Source of the DNA: Brassica napus | Lineage: Eukaryota > Streptophyta > Magnoliopsida > Brassicales > Brassicaceae | NCBI RefSeq assembly: GCF_020379485.1 | Contig: NC_063450.1 | Location: 44,668,681 to 44,732,680 of the forward strand | Length of the DNA: 64,000 bases | Direction of reading: 5' to 3' | In this document: in pieces, positions 22,167 to 34,584 of the stretch | Position numbering within the stretch: the stretch's first letter is position 1 | How the letters are laid out: each line of letters opens with the position of its first letter | Position numbers and translations under genes: made by a program | The notes under the pieces: generated by a model | Seen by the model: the letters and a program-made list of their open reading frames with translations, nothing else | What the model was told of the DNA's origin: nothing | Database searches by the model: none

Positions 22167-24061
22167 ATGGCTATGGCGGAGATGGCAATGAAGTCTTCAG
22201 TAACAACTGCAAAACTCACTCTTCCTCCTTCTTCTTCGTCTTGTAAGAAGAGAGCGAGGCAAGTCTCTGTCGCACTTCCGACAACAACTTCAATCTCTCT
22301 GTTATCTGTCTTCTCATCTCCTCCTCCTGAAGCCAAAGCTGCTGTTTCCATTTCCAAGGACCAGATCGTCTCCTCTCTCACTGAAGTAAATTCTTGACAA
22401 ATTTCAATTTTGGATTCCCTCTTTTGAAAACCCTTTTGCTTGACGAACTCTTTGTTGTCTGTAACAGGTGGAGAAGACAATCAACCAAGTTCAAGAAACT
22501 GGTTCGAGTGTTTTCGACGCAACGCAGCGTGTTTTCCAAGTGGTAGGAGACGCTCTCAAACCAGCCTTGGACACTGCTTTGCCCATCGCAAAGCAAGCCG
22601 GTGAAGAGGCTTTGAAGCTTGCTTCTCCTGCTTTCTCAGAGGCTTCGAAGAAAGCTCAAGAAGCAATGCAAAGCTCTGGTATTGATGCAGAGCCTGTCTT
22701 TAATGCTGCAAAGGTCAGTTAGAAACTCAGCAACTCTTAGGTTTTTGAAGGACATGAATATAAGTATGTTGTTTTTGTTGGTGTGTAGACAGTAACAGAT
22801 GTGGCCCAACAGACAACAAAAGCTCTTGAAGATGCTAAGCCCATTGCTTCATCGACCATGGAGACGATATCCTCAGCTGATCCTAGTGTCGTTGTTGTTG
22901 CTGCTGGTGCTGCGTTCATTGCTTACCTTCTCCTCCCTCCTGTTTGGTCTGCTATATCTTTTAACTTCCGTGGTTACAAAGGTAAAAAAAGTCTAAATAA
23001 CTTCATTCATAAACATGAGCTCCTCTAATTGATTCCTAATTAATCTGATCATTTTGTTAATTGGTTATTGGTGTCTAGAGTCTTATTCAAGTTAGCAAAA
23101 AAGTTGAAAACTGATTGTGTCTCTAAGTTTACCTCTATAATAATAACATTTATAGGAAAAATTACTCTTCACACCTTTATTTCTTCTTATAAAATAGAAA
23201 TTGCAAGGAAAAAATAACACATTTCTCTATTCTTAGTGTATATTTAGAGATTGCTATTTTTTAAAAAATACATTCTAGCAAATAATATCTCTATTAAAAT
23301 TCCTTTGTTTTAGAGGAAAAAATAGAAAAATATATTGGAGATGATCTTACACTGTGTTGTGGTTTATGTTTTAAGGTGACCTCACACCGGCTCAGACACT
23401 TGATCTTCTCTGTTCCAAGAACTACTTAATGGTGGATATAAGATCAGAGAAAGAAAAGGAAAAAGCTGGGATTCCTCGTCTTCCTTCGAATGCTAAGAAC
23501 AGTATGATCGCCATTCCGTAAGTATTTTGCTTAACTTCTTGTTCTTATTTATGTTTTCATTACAAGAAACAACCCCAAAAAACAAGTTTCTTCTTCTGGT
23601 TATCAGATTAGAAGAGCTACCGAACAAAGTAAAAGGAATCGTGAGGAACTCAAAACGTGTTGAAGCAGAAATAGCAGCATTAAAGATATCTTACCTCAAG
23701 AGAATCAACAAAGGTTCCAACATCATCATCATGGACTCGTGAGTTGTATTTTATATTTTGCTCTTTTTACAAGACTTTTGTGGAATATATTTTTTTTTTG
23801 GTTCATGTGATCTTTTTATTGGTTTGTAGGTACTCGGACTCAGCTAAAATAGTGGCGAAAACGTTAAAGGTTCTCGGGTTTAAGAACTGCTGGATCGTTA
23901 CAGATGGATTCTCTGGTGGGAGAGGATGGTTGCAGAGCCGTTTGGGCACTGATTCTTACAACTTCTCGTTCGCACAGGTCTTGTCTCCGTCGAGGATTAT
24001 CCCGGCAGCTTCTAGGTTCGGTACTAGATCAGGAACCAAGTTCCTTCCTAGCTCGGACTGA
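22167..24061 (+). CDS. CAS: Calcium-sensing receptor CAS, thylakoid rhodanese-like protein
   Basis: Six exons: 22167-22385, 22468-22713, 22789-22981, 23376-23517, 23607-23738 and 23830-24061. Phases agree and give 387 residues, the length I recall for Arabidopsis CAS. I chose the ATG at 22167 (MAMAEMAMKSS); the in-frame codon at 22152 is GTG. A Ser/Thr-rich plastid transit peptide is followed by the acidic-helical region DALKPALDTALPIAKQAGEE, one membrane segment at about 188-208 (VVVVAAGAAFIAYLLLPPVW), and a rhodanese-like domain from about 220. There the catalytic Cys position reads IVTDGFSGG, so it is probably not a sulfurtransferase. The tail GTRSGTKFLPSSD is the family's phosphorylated end. 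CAS acts in thylakoid Ca2+ signalling and stomatal closure. Confidence 0.95.
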
Positions 24062-24657
24062 AAAAACAAGAGAATGTATCATTAGCTAAAGAAGTGTTGT
24101 TTTATATTCCTTTTTTATATCTCAACTTTGAGAGATCTTTTGATAAGATTTTCGAATTATTATTTGTCTTTTAGATTGATGATCAGAAGTGGAACCAACA
24201 AATAAACAAAGTTTAAAATCGAGCTGAATATCACCTTTGAGAGAAGAAAAAATGATCAAATAATCAGAGATGATTGGGCCTATAGCGAAAGTAGGAATAA
24301 TTTGGGGTAAAATTGTAAATTTATGATAACTAATCAGTTATCTGGTAGGGCTGTGTGTGGCTTAGCTTTTTGCCGAATATTTTTTTTTTTTTTTTTTTTT
24401 AAGTGGTAGGGTATTTTAGAACACCATTAACGCGGGCTCTTAGCCCATGTATTTAGTGTTTTTAGGTTTAAAAAAAAAGGAAAATTATGTAATTAAATTA
24501 GAGACGTCGCTTAATTAAGGCTTAGAAGAAACGGGTCTTATGGCACACGTGTCACACATTCAGCATTCTCTCTCTCACGACCAAATCATCTTCTCTCCTC
24601 TCGTGACTCTTCGACGAGTCCGACTCCGACTCCATCCGGTGATCTCTCCTCAACGGA

Positions 24658-25320
24658 ATGTCTCGCGAAGAATCTCCGAGAGAGCTTCTGGTTTCTCTAA
24701 GAACTTGATTCTCAGATCCTCGGCGTCGCGGTTTCACGGCGAGTCCCTCGATTCCTCCATCTCACCCGTTCTCATTCCCGGCGTCCATGTCTTCCATTGC
24801 CAGGTTCCCATATCAAAAATGTCTCGTCCTTTTTGCTCTCTTTGATTTCCAAATTCGAAATCTCAAAACAAAATCCCATTGTTTTACAGGACGCAGTTGG
24901 AATCGTAGCAAAGCTATCAAGCGTGGAGTCTGCACTGTAAGTTCTAGTTTCTTAATTGGTTTATAGTCCCGATCGAGCAAATGATTTGGTAACTAAGAGA
25001 ATTGCGTTCACTCTGATTTTGTTTTGCAGCTAGAGTTCTTGATATGCTTGGTGTTGACTATCTTAGGCTACATCCCAAGGATAATCTATGCTATACGTGA
25101 TCGTGTTTCAGAACTGTGAAGGGGAAACTGAGGACTACAGTGCTCCACTTCGGTTTTCTTATGGCTCTCTACCTTGTCTTATGGTTTGATCTCTTTGTTT
25201 TGTGTCTCTTAGTATTCTAGATTCTTTGTGCAGGCCTTTGATGCAGGTGTGAAGCTGATTGGAGCAACAAGCCACTTTGTTACTGAGGAACTTGATGTAG
25301 GGCCTATCATTGAACAAATG
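24658..25320 (+). pseudogene. Decayed formyltetrahydrofolate deformylase (PURU-like)
   Basis: Three pieces match mitochondrial 10-formyl-THF deformylase. They are 24658-24803 (SRRISERASGFSKN ... SPVLIPGVHVFHCQ), 24890-24936 (DAVGIVAKLS) and 25234-25320 ([20 protein letters not shown] followed by DVGPIIEQM). Splice signals flank each piece. Most of the catalytic formyltransferase-like core between the second and third pieces is missing, unrelated sequence replaces it, and the expected first Met is out of frame by one base. Functional PurU removes formyl groups from 10-formyl-THF in photorespiration. It interrupts the CAS-AAE17 synteny, so it is an inserted duplicate. Keeping introns argues for DNA-level transposition over retroposition. 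Confidence 0.82.
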
Positions 25321-26927
25321 GTAACTTTGTCTGCCAACTATTGGATTAGTACCTTCTATAAGATGATTGTAAACCATAAGCGAACGTGACTGTGGAGTTA
25401 CACTAGGGTTAGTGGTAAAATGAAGATTATGGGGATTGTGAAGAAGCACGTTACGGTTAAAATGAACTGCATGATGGATGTGACTGAACATCCCGCGACG
25501 ACAGGCCATTCAAGATGTCGAGTGCAACTGCAAGAACAATATCAATCTTTAAGTTTTTGGTTTCCACATTAGGATTTGTCTCAACGTTCTTAATAGTTTC
25601 ATTACCAAATTATTTGGTTATTTGATTATAACAGTACCATGTACAAGTGTGTTTTGACTTTCTCGTGCTTCTTTAAGAAAATTGTTTTTCTTTACACTTG
25701 CTATGATTTTGAATTGAGTAAATATGAGATTTGTACTATATATATCACAGGATCAATGTTACAAGGTTCGAAAACGTTCAACGTTACAACTTACAACCCT
25801 TTGTTCTTCCTTCTCATGTTCTTCCTTTCTTTCTCCTTCTCATGTTCTTTCTTTTCATGTTCAAAATATTCATCTAAATCTAAAACAATTTGTATCTTGT
25901 ACACAATTTTTATAAACCATTTTCATCTTATAGAATTTTCTTTTCAAAATAATTTTTTTTTTTTAGGAATCTCTCAATAAGAGACTTACATTGGAGGCGC
26001 TAAATTTGTGGGTCTCTTGATTATATCTCTTAACCTAATATTTACAATTTAATAATATTAAACAAATATTAAGAGACCCAAAAAAGAGTTCTAGGATAAT
26101 CATGCTCTTAGAAGTTTAGAATATTGTGGTAGCCTGGTAGGTCTGTCTGTGGTTTTATTTTTTTTAGTGCTTACAATATTGTGAAAAAACAGATACTTTT
26201 ATATAACCTGTGCAACAAATTGATTAATCTGCCTGCATATTATATAAAAACTTGTGTAAAGAAAATTGTTGTCCAACCAAAAAGATAAGACAGCCAAATA
26301 TGTTAATAGACTAATCAAATTGTGCATATCATTCCAAATCTTTAACATCAAAACTCTACTGGTTCACAAATGTCCAAGAAAGTTGATAATGTGTTTAGAC
26401 TGAAATTAGTAGATATAATACAAAGATGATGATCAAAAGTGGAAAAAAGTGTGTCAAGAGAATTCAACTACAGCAATGTACGAAGACTGAAACAATACAA
26501 AGATACATCAAATCAATGGAATCTTTATCAAATGTCAAAAGTGTTTTTGTTTTACTTTTCCTTTATGGTATCATCAACTTTAAGAAATCTTTTACCATTC
26601 TCTCTCGTCAACAACTTAACTTAACTTCATATAGACCGAAACAAACGAAAAGATACAAAACAACATCATCAAAATAAAATCATAATTAAAATGAAAAATA
26701 GCAAGAAGATGATCATCAGATGATAATCAGACGTAGAAAGAGCGATTTAAAAAAAAAAAGAAGAAGATCAGGATTAGATCGACACGTGGCAGTGCGCGCT
26801 TTTTTTCTTTTAATTACGTGGAGAACTATCCCACTCCAGAAGGCCACTCGCTTCATATTCATTTTCAATTTAAAATCATTCATATGTTTTTGTTTCCTTC
26901 TTCTCTCCAAGCTAAGAGGAAAACAAA
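25321..26927. other. AT-rich spacer and AAE17 promoter region
   Basis: No gene recognised. A possible short inverted segment near 25965-26100 (CTCTCAATAAGAGAC and AAGAGACCC words) may be a MITE remnant, but its ends could not be defined. Confidence 0.4.
26782..26790 (+). promoter_or_regulatory. G-box / ABRE-like motif upstream of AAE17
   Basis: ACACGTGGC matches the abscisic-acid-responsive element core, 138 bp before the AAE17 start codon. This is a sequence match only; single G-boxes are common by chance. Confidence 0.35.
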
Positions 26928-29900
26928 ATGGCGTACAAATCCCTAGATTCAATCACGAGGTCCGATATCGAAGCTCTAGGGATCTCCGACGATGTATCTT
27001 ATAAGCTTCTCAGAGATCTCGAAGACATCATCCTTAATCACGGCTCCGCCACGCCGCCGGAGAGGTGGATTGAGATATCTCGGCGGATCCTTCACCCTGA
27101 CCTCCCTTTCGCTTTTCACCAGATGATGTATTACGGCTGCTACAAGGATTTCGGATCCGACCCGCCCGCTTGGTTACCCGACCCGTATGAATCGCTCTTT
27201 TTATCAGATTCCTCCGTTTCTGACGTTTCGCTTTGTTATTTAATCGGTGGTGATGGTCTTTGTATGTATGTATATATATAGGAAAGTTGCTTCTTTAACC
27301 AACGTTGGCGGTTTGCTAGAGAGGCGCGGGAGAGAGTTCTTAGGTGATGATAGCTACAAGGATCCGATTTCGAGTTTCTCGAGTTTTCAAGAGTTCTCAG
27401 TATCTAATCCTGAGGTAACAATAGTATCATGAATCAGCTGTTTGTTTTTTATTTGTAGCCAAAGATTTTTTTTTTTTTTTTTTTTTTAAATTTTAAGGCT
27501 CCGAATGCTAATATGCCGGGCAACTGTTTGTTGTGCAATAGTAACAAAAATACGTATGTATATCTAAAGATTTTTGTTAGTGTTGATAGCCGTCAACGTC
27601 ACCGTTCGAAAGCATAGTTCTGTTTTTGGCAACAGTGAAAACCAACAATAAGTTAAGCTCGACATGTCACTAGTCGCAGGGCCTATATGTTCTTTTTTTT
27701 TTGTAATTGTGGTTTTTCACACTGTTGCAGGTTTATTGGAGAACTATTCTGGATGAGTTGAACATATTGTTTTCTGTACCTCCTAAGTGTGTTTTAGAGA
27801 AGGACACATCTGGAGATAACCCTGGAGGCAGTTGGCTTCCTGGAGCGTATCTGAACCCTGCGAGGAACTGTTTGAGTAGTGGCTCAAAGAGGAGATCGGA
27901 CGACGTTGCGATCCGATGGCGTAACGAAGGAAGCGACGATCTTCCGGTCAACACCATGACGCTTCTTGAGTTACGTTCACAGGTTTGGTATGAAATTTCT
28001 CATCCTTTTGTCGAAAATGAGAAGTTTTTATTTGGTGAAAGTGATGATGACAATGTACAGTATACTGTTGTTTATCTGATGTGTGTAGGTTAACTGCACA
28101 TGCTCTTAATGCCTTGGATTTGGAGGAAGAGTCAGCAATCGCGATTGATATGCCGATGAACGTTGAGTCCGTGATCATTTACCTTGCCATTGTCTTATCA
28201 GGCCACGTAGTTGTTTCTATAGCTGATAGTTTCTCTCCCCGTGAAATATCAACGCGGCTTAAAATTTCAAAAGCAAAAGCCATATTTACTCAGGTACACT
28301 TCTCATGATTCTTTGATAAACTGTACAATTCAAGATGTGATTTTTTTTTTTATATATGTTTAGTGGTGAACTGTTTGGCTTTTGGGTATTATTTAGTTAA
28401 AGTTGTGGGTGGCCACAATTTAACGGTTGTAAGGTGTCAGTGCTTGTTTGGAAAATCCACTCTGGTTGAATTTAGTATAAAGTAGTTTGGCATATAATGG
28501 TTACTGTATAAAAGCCATCACCATCATAGAACAAGGTTTCTAGTCATGTTAATTATTGGAATATTGTAGGTGTTAAAATTAGAGTTATTGGAACAGCGGA
28601 TGTGAAATTTTTTTCTTCAGTTTCTTTATTTTTCGTTTCGTTTATCTTTTTTCCAGGATGAGATCATTCGTGGTGATAAACGTATTCCCCTTTATAGGTG
28701 AAGTTTTTTGCAATCCAGCAGGCCTGAATTTTTTTCTCAAGAAGGCAGGTGTAAAATGGTTCTCACGTTATCTATTTGACTCTGCAGAAGAGTCGTTGAT
28801 GCAGAAGCACCCTTGGCAATTGTTATTCCAGCGAGAGGCTCATTCGTCAGAATGAACCTGCGTGAGAATGATTTGTCTTGGAACGATTTTTTGGGAAAGG
28901 CAGGAAATATGAGGTACACTCAGTGTATACAATACTCTACGGCTTCCAGTTATAAACTGAAAACAACATCAACGAAAAAGTTCAGTAAAACAAAAAAAAA
29001 AACACAGCAACGTTTACTTGATAGGGGTGAAATTTAAAATCTTACATTTCACCTGATAATAATAGCCAATAAATAAGTTGTGATACTTGTTTAATGTCAT
29101 AAAACGAATACACATATTTTTACTGTTCTTTCAGAGGCGTGGAATATATTGCTGTAGAGAAACCAGCAGGAGCTTGCACGAACATCCTTTTCTCATCAGG
29201 AACCACCGGTAAGACAATTGGATAAAAGCTGCATCATGGCATGTAGATAAGGATGTGTGTGTTGAAATACTATGTTTTGCGTTTCTGGTGTAGGTGATCC
29301 AAAGGCTATCCCATGGACGAACATTTCTCCTTTGAAATCTGCTGCTGATGCTTGGTGCCATTTGGATGCTCATCAGGGAGATGTTGTTGCTTGGCCGACC
29401 AACCTTGGGTGGATGATGGGTCCGTGGCTCGTTTATGCTTCCTTGATAAATGGGGCTTGCATGGCATTGTACAATGGATCACCTCTTGGTCCTGCCTTTG
29501 CCAAATTTGTGCAGGTAAGCAATGTAACTATGCATTCCCATCCCATTGGCTTAACAGAGAAAAATATTGGAAGCGATAAAAGCAATTGATAGTTTGTGCG
29601 AATATTCCATATGAATTACTATCGATTTCATTGCATGGTTAACTCTGGGAATTTGGTCAGCCCTTGAATTCACCATATGTTTATATTCTGGGGTTAGGAT
29701 GCTGAGGTAACCATGCTAGGTGTGATACCAAGCATTGTTCGGACGTGGCAAAACTCAAACTCGACTTCTGGATATGATTGGTCACGAATCCGGTAATACC
29801 GAAAGTTCATTCTCAGATTGTTGTTAAGCGTGGAAGTTTTAGTAGCTAGGATTTTAAATGTTTGTAAATGTCCTCATGCCACTACTATAAAATTTCAGAA

Positions 29901-31188
29901 GTAAATAAACTTATGTAGCTAGACTAACGTGGTTACTTACTCATGAAAAAATGGTTGATGAACATCTTTTGACATCGCTAAACTAATGATAATTTTAAAA
30001 CAGTAACATTGATGTCTTATCTTTAATACTTTTTTCAACAGTTGTTTCAGTTCGACTGGTGAAGCCTCGAATGAAGACGAGTATCTATGGCTGATGAGCA
30101 GGGCTCATTACAAACCTGTAATCGAGTATTGTGGAGGAACTGAGATTGGAGGTAGTTTTGTCACTGGCTCTTTACTCCAGCCTCAGTCGCTGGCTGCTTT
30201 TAGCACCGCTACCATGGGTTGCAAGCTTTTCATCCTCGGTGAAGATGGCAATCCTCTTGTAAGCAAAGTTATTGTGTCATAGATGATGCAGTGTTGATTC
30301 TGAACGATTTTACAGTGTCAAGGATTGAACTGAAGTTAGCATGGTCGTTTTTTATTTTTCCTTCCTCATTTCAGCCTCGAGACGCAGAAGGAGTAGGAGA
30401 ACTGGCTCTTTATCCTCACGTGTTTGGAGCCTCGAGCACTCTCCTGAATGGAAATCACTACAACGTTTACTTCAAAGGAATGCCCACCTTCCAAGGTCAG
30501 GTAATCCAACTCTTGCCACATTTTCACGTAGGTTTTTATCGGTTCTTAGTCTGTGGCGTACCTTCTTTTCGATAGAATTTACGAAGACACGGAGATTTGT
30601 TTGAACGGACTTCAAAAGGATACTATCGTGCTCACGGACGTGCTGATGACACAATGAATCTTGGTGGTATAAAGGTAACCTTACTTACTATACAATGCTC
30701 TTATTATATATTAATGTGCATTATCATAATCATACTCTGCCCCCTGTTCTTTGCCCAGGTTGGTTCTATTGAGATCGAACGAGTCTGTAACTCCGTTGAT
30801 GACAGCGTCCTGGAGACAGCAGCCATCGGTGTTCCACCTCCCAGTGGCGGTCCTGAGCAACTAGTAATAGCTGTTGTGTTCAAGAACCCAGAGTTACGGA
30901 ATAATGACATGAACCTCTTGAAAAAGTCCTTCAATTCTGAGATACAAAAGAAACTCAATCCATTGTTCAAGGTATATTACAAACAACAAAACACAACGGA
31001 GTTTATTAGTTGTTGTGTTTGTTCCAGATTTTATACAAGAAATGTGCTAATGGGCCAATGGGAAATGCATAATGCAGGTATCATCTGTTGTGACTCTGCC
31101 TTCCTTACCGAGGACGGCCACAAATAAGGTGATGAGAAGAGTTCTAAGGCAACAGCTTACTCAGACCGGTCTAAAGTCGAAGCTATGA
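26928..31188 (+). CDS. AAE17: Acyl-activating enzyme 17-like, peroxisomal acyl-CoA/acetyl-CoA synthetase family
   Basis: Fourteen exons: 26928-27184, 27282-27414, 27731-27987, 28089-28293, 28657-28697, 28788-28913, 29135-29208, 29294-29514, 29698-29792, 30042-30258, 30375-30500, 30576-30674, 30759-30971 and 31078-31188. All phases fit, giving 724 residues (about 721 recalled for Arabidopsis). The AMP-binding motif [15 protein letters not shown] is at about 358-372. Further adenylation core motifs are [21 protein letters not shown] and [14 protein letters not shown]. The enzyme should adenylate a carboxylic acid with ATP and pass it to CoA; the substrate is not known. The protein ends SKL, a canonical PTS1 peroxisomal signal. 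It lies head-to-tail with CPP1, 456 bp apart. Confidence 0.93.
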
Positions 31189-31644
31189 GAGACTATTGTT
31201 TGCCATTAACACACAAACATTTGGTCTTTTGGTGTTATCAGTCCATATCCATGTCTACATCGTCAATAAATGATTCTCAATCTACACATAGCCTGTGGAA
31301 TATGTCTTCTACGAGTGTATCAAGAGATCCATATATGTAGTGCGATCCTTAATGTGAATAACAGTTTATCAATTAATGTAATGTAAGTAACAGTTTATCA
31401 ATTATTGGTGTTGTGGTGACCAATCACGAGATTTCAAGAATTAGGGGGATATTAAAAAGTATTATTAATTACATGGACATAAAACGCAATAAATAGAAGA
31501 TGAGGGGGTATTCTGTAATTTACGTGAACATAAATTGGGGATATGTACACAAAAACGTAGCCATAGTCCATCTTCTTCACCAAACTGCCTTAGGGGATAA
31601 ACTTGAAACAAGAAACGGCGTCGGTTTGACCCGACGGAGGAACC

Positions 31645-32947
31645 ATGTCGTCGTCTCTTCTTCTCTCTGGCTCTACAGTATCGTCTTCGTTCATCGCTCC
31701 ATCGAAACTGTAATCTCTTTCTCTCTCTCTCTCTCTCTCTCTCCTTCGTCTGCCTTCTTTCGGCTTATCCGATTTCAAATTCTAGGGTTTGTTTTGTTTG
31801 TATGTAACTTCCATAACCGAATCTTAAGAGCTTCTTCGTCTCGTTTTCGTTGTCGTTGTTGTTTATGATTACAGTTCTCTCTTACGGAATCCAAATCAAT
31901 CACTGTCACTATCTCGGAACGTTTCGAGAACCTTCAAACCCCTTAGGTGCTCCTCCGCTGATTCTCCATACGGAGGTTAGTATATTATCTCCCTTCCTCT
32001 CGCTAAAAAGTCTCCATCTTTACTCTGTTTTTTTTTAATTTTAAAATTAATGTAAATCGAATGACTTTTTTTTTTGTGTGTGTGTGTAGGCAACGTCCCC
32101 ACGTTCCCTCGAACCAGGGTCTGGGACCCGTACAAGCGTCTAGGGATAAGCCCCTACGCCTCCGAGGAAGAGATCTGGGCCTCGCGCAACTTTCTCTTAG
32201 AGCAGTACGCTGGACACGAGAGGAGCCAAGAGTCTATAGAAGGCGCATTCGAGAAGCTTCTCATGTCTAGTTTTGTTAAAAGGAAGAAGACTAAGATCAA
32301 CCTCAAGACGAGGTTGAAGAAGAAAGTTGAGGAGTCTCCTCCGTGGCTTAAAGCTCTTCTTGATTTCGTTGAGATGCCTCCGATGGATACTGTTTTCAGA
32401 AGACTGTTCCTTTTCTCTTTCATGGGTGGTTGGAGCATCATGAACTCTGCAGAAGGCGGTCCTGCGTTTCAGGTTTTAGGCTTTGCTTCTTAGTCTATGC
32501 TAGAAGTATTAGTATAAGATCAACCTGTAGACTGTAGTAGATAGATAAAGTGGCTTCTGATTCTCTTAACAGATGGTTTTGAGGTTAAGATATTTGATTT
32601 TTGTAATTGTAATTGTAGGTGGCGGTGTCGTTGGCTGCTTGCGTATATTTCCTTAATGAGAAGACGAAGAGCTTGGGGAGAGCTTGTTTAATCGGGTAAC
32701 CTCCTGGTGCTAATTGAAAACTAGCTGAAACAAAAACTTGGATTGTTTTTTTTTTTTTCCCTTTCATTGATTGGGGTTTGGTTGTTATGGTTGCAGGTTT
32801 GGTGCATTAACAGTCGGGTGGTTCTGCGGTTCGCTAGTCATTCCCATGATTCCGACGGCTTTCATTAACCCGACGTGGACCCTGGAGCTTCTAACGTCAC
32901 TGGTTGCTTACGTGTTTTTGTTTCTTTCTTGTACTTTCCTCAAGTAG
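31645..32947 (+). CDS. CPP1: CPP1/CDF1: chloroplast chaperone-like protein of POR
   Basis: Five exons: 31645-31709, 31875-31975, 32090-32472, 32619-32695 and 32797-32947. The phase-consistent join gives 258 residues, the length I recall for Arabidopsis CPP1. A Ser-rich transit peptide ([15 protein letters not shown]) precedes a J-like domain ([20 protein letters not shown]) around residues 62-125 that lacks a clear HPD motif. A C-terminal half with about four hydrophobic segments follows ([65 protein letters not shown]). CPP1 holds protochlorophyllide oxidoreductase in chloroplast membranes and is needed for chlorophyll synthesis. Intron 1 has a CT microsatellite at 31718-31742. The DnaJ-like fold is diverged from true DnaJ. 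Confidence 0.93.
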
Positions 32948-33248
32948 GTTGCACTTTTATCCAGACATTGTGTTTCTTTCTTGTACCTGTTATACATGAG
33001 TTCCACAACATTGGTTAGCTCTTGTTAAAGTATGGAATCAAGTTGATGAGGGTCTTTACCCCAAGTTGATAAATATCAAAATCAAATTCCGTAGGAACAT
33101 ATCTTAATATGTTAGGTTTTAGATCATCGTACTATTTATTTCCATCAGTGCATGCACACATTGATATAACCAACCGAATATTCATGTTCAAGATATATCA
33201 AACATCATGCAAGTATTTCAAAAAAGAAAAATACAAATGAAGAAGTTC
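32948..33248. other. Spacer between CPP1 and the tetraspanin relic
   Basis: Presumed CPP1 3' untranslated region and the convergent tetraspanin 3' end. Nothing else recognised. Confidence 0.5.
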
Positions 33249-33532
33249 TATTCGAAGAACCGGCGCTTCCATTGAACACGATTGTTGCGTCTCACGCAGC
33301 AGCCACATGAGTAAAGTAAGACGACAAGAAGGGTAACAAGGAGATTGAAGACGAGAAGAATCCTCCATCTTTTTCTTATACCCTTGAAAACTCCAATCTT
33401 GCATGACTCGCACGCATAACACAAATGACTCTGCTTGTTACTCCACGTTTTGCAGTCCCCTGCGATCTCTGCCGTTGACTTCGCCGGAACTGTCCACCAT
33501 GTGGCGTTTTTTGACTCGAAGCCACATTCTTA
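33249..33532 (-). pseudogene. Tetraspanin (TET12-like), 3' exon
   Basis: On the minus strand this codes CGFESKNATWWTVPAKSTAE, then IAGDCKTWSNKQSHLCYACE, SCKIGVFKGIRKRWRILLVF and the last membrane segment, ending CGCCVRRNNRVQWKRRFFE and stop (33249-33251). Conserved cysteines of the large extracellular loop and the fourth transmembrane helix are present. The expected start of this exon (the FGCCRPP-type segment) is absent: just upstream of CGFES the frame hits TAA. The 5' exon lies 7.8 kb away at 41325-41794. The piece itself looks little decayed, so disruption is fairly recent. Confidence 0.87.
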
Positions 33533-33615
33533 TGCATGAACCTTATTTTACTACTATAGGACAACTGATATTTGTAAAAAATAATAAAAATATAAATTAA
33601 AATTATAATACCGAA

Positions 33616-34584
33616 ATCTATAAAAATAAATGGGACTTTTTTCCCTCCTTATGCTGCCACATAAGATTTAGAGAAGGGGCATATCATGCCATGTGTCCTC
33701 TCCCATAAAAGCTCTTCAATTCCGTTCAACTCACACATCGTTTGGGTCACTCAAACCTACGAATTAATGATAACTCAATCCACATATTTTATGCCATTAA
33801 AACAAATGTCACTAAAACAAACTCATATTATTATCTTAACAGCCCAGTTAAAGCCCACTTATACCTCGAAAGTATTGTCTTTTCCGTTACCTTATTTTGC
33901 AGCGGCGATAGAAATTTTTCTGTGCAACATTACTACTACTCATTCAATCATATCATTAAGCTTCTACATTCTTCAGCCCACCTCTCCCACTACGTAAAAT
34001 TAAATAACCCTTTTCCACCAGCGATTTGATAATCCCTAATTCCTAATACTATAAATAAGACATTTTATGACTTTATGCAAATGTAAATTAACATCATCTC
34101 TTGAAATCTAGGAATAGTAGAAGAAAATTTAAGTGGTGTTGGTACATTTTATCCCAAAAATGTAATTTTAGTAGGTGTTAAACTTAAATATCATATAAAA
34201 TTAAGGATTTTTCCCCGTACTACGTACCAGAACACTAGTAAAAAATAAAAGAGTTGGTATGGAATCAAAATGGTGCGCACCGTTTTGATTAATGAGGACA
34301 AGTGTCGGCTACAAAAAACTCGAATTTGTGCGCTGACAGCTGAGGTGGATTCCCTAGGAAGGATTCAAATCTTTTTTTATATATAAAGATTTTTTATTGT
34401 TAAGTCATTGAGTCAAAAGAAATTAAATTTTCTTAATGACAACATTGATTTTTTGACTTGAATGAGTCCATTACTCTCTTTTACGTTATGGTTTTTGAAA
34501 AGCATAATGTGATGTTTGTATTTTCAATCTAAATCTTATGTGGCAGCATAAGGAGGGAAAAAAATCCCATTTATTATTATAGAT
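33616..34584. mobile_element. 969-bp element bounded by 57-bp inverted repeats (nested Helitron-like ends)
   Basis: Arms 33616-33672 and 34528-34584 are inverted copies of 57 bp with about two mismatches, starting ATCTATAA and containing TTATGCTGCCACATAAG. No clear target duplication was seen. Inside is a Helitron-like plus-strand 3' end (GTACTACGTAC hairpin then CTAGT ending at 34239). There is also a Helitron-like 5' end on the minus strand near 34391 (TCTTTATATATAAAAAAAG), similar to the one at 38056. Either two Helitrons of one family lie in opposite orientation, or a foldback element has been interrupted. Confidence 0.55.

Noticed and set aside
33686..34029. Open frames inside the inverted-repeat element
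   Set aside because: No domain, composition like flanking AT-rich transposon DNA.
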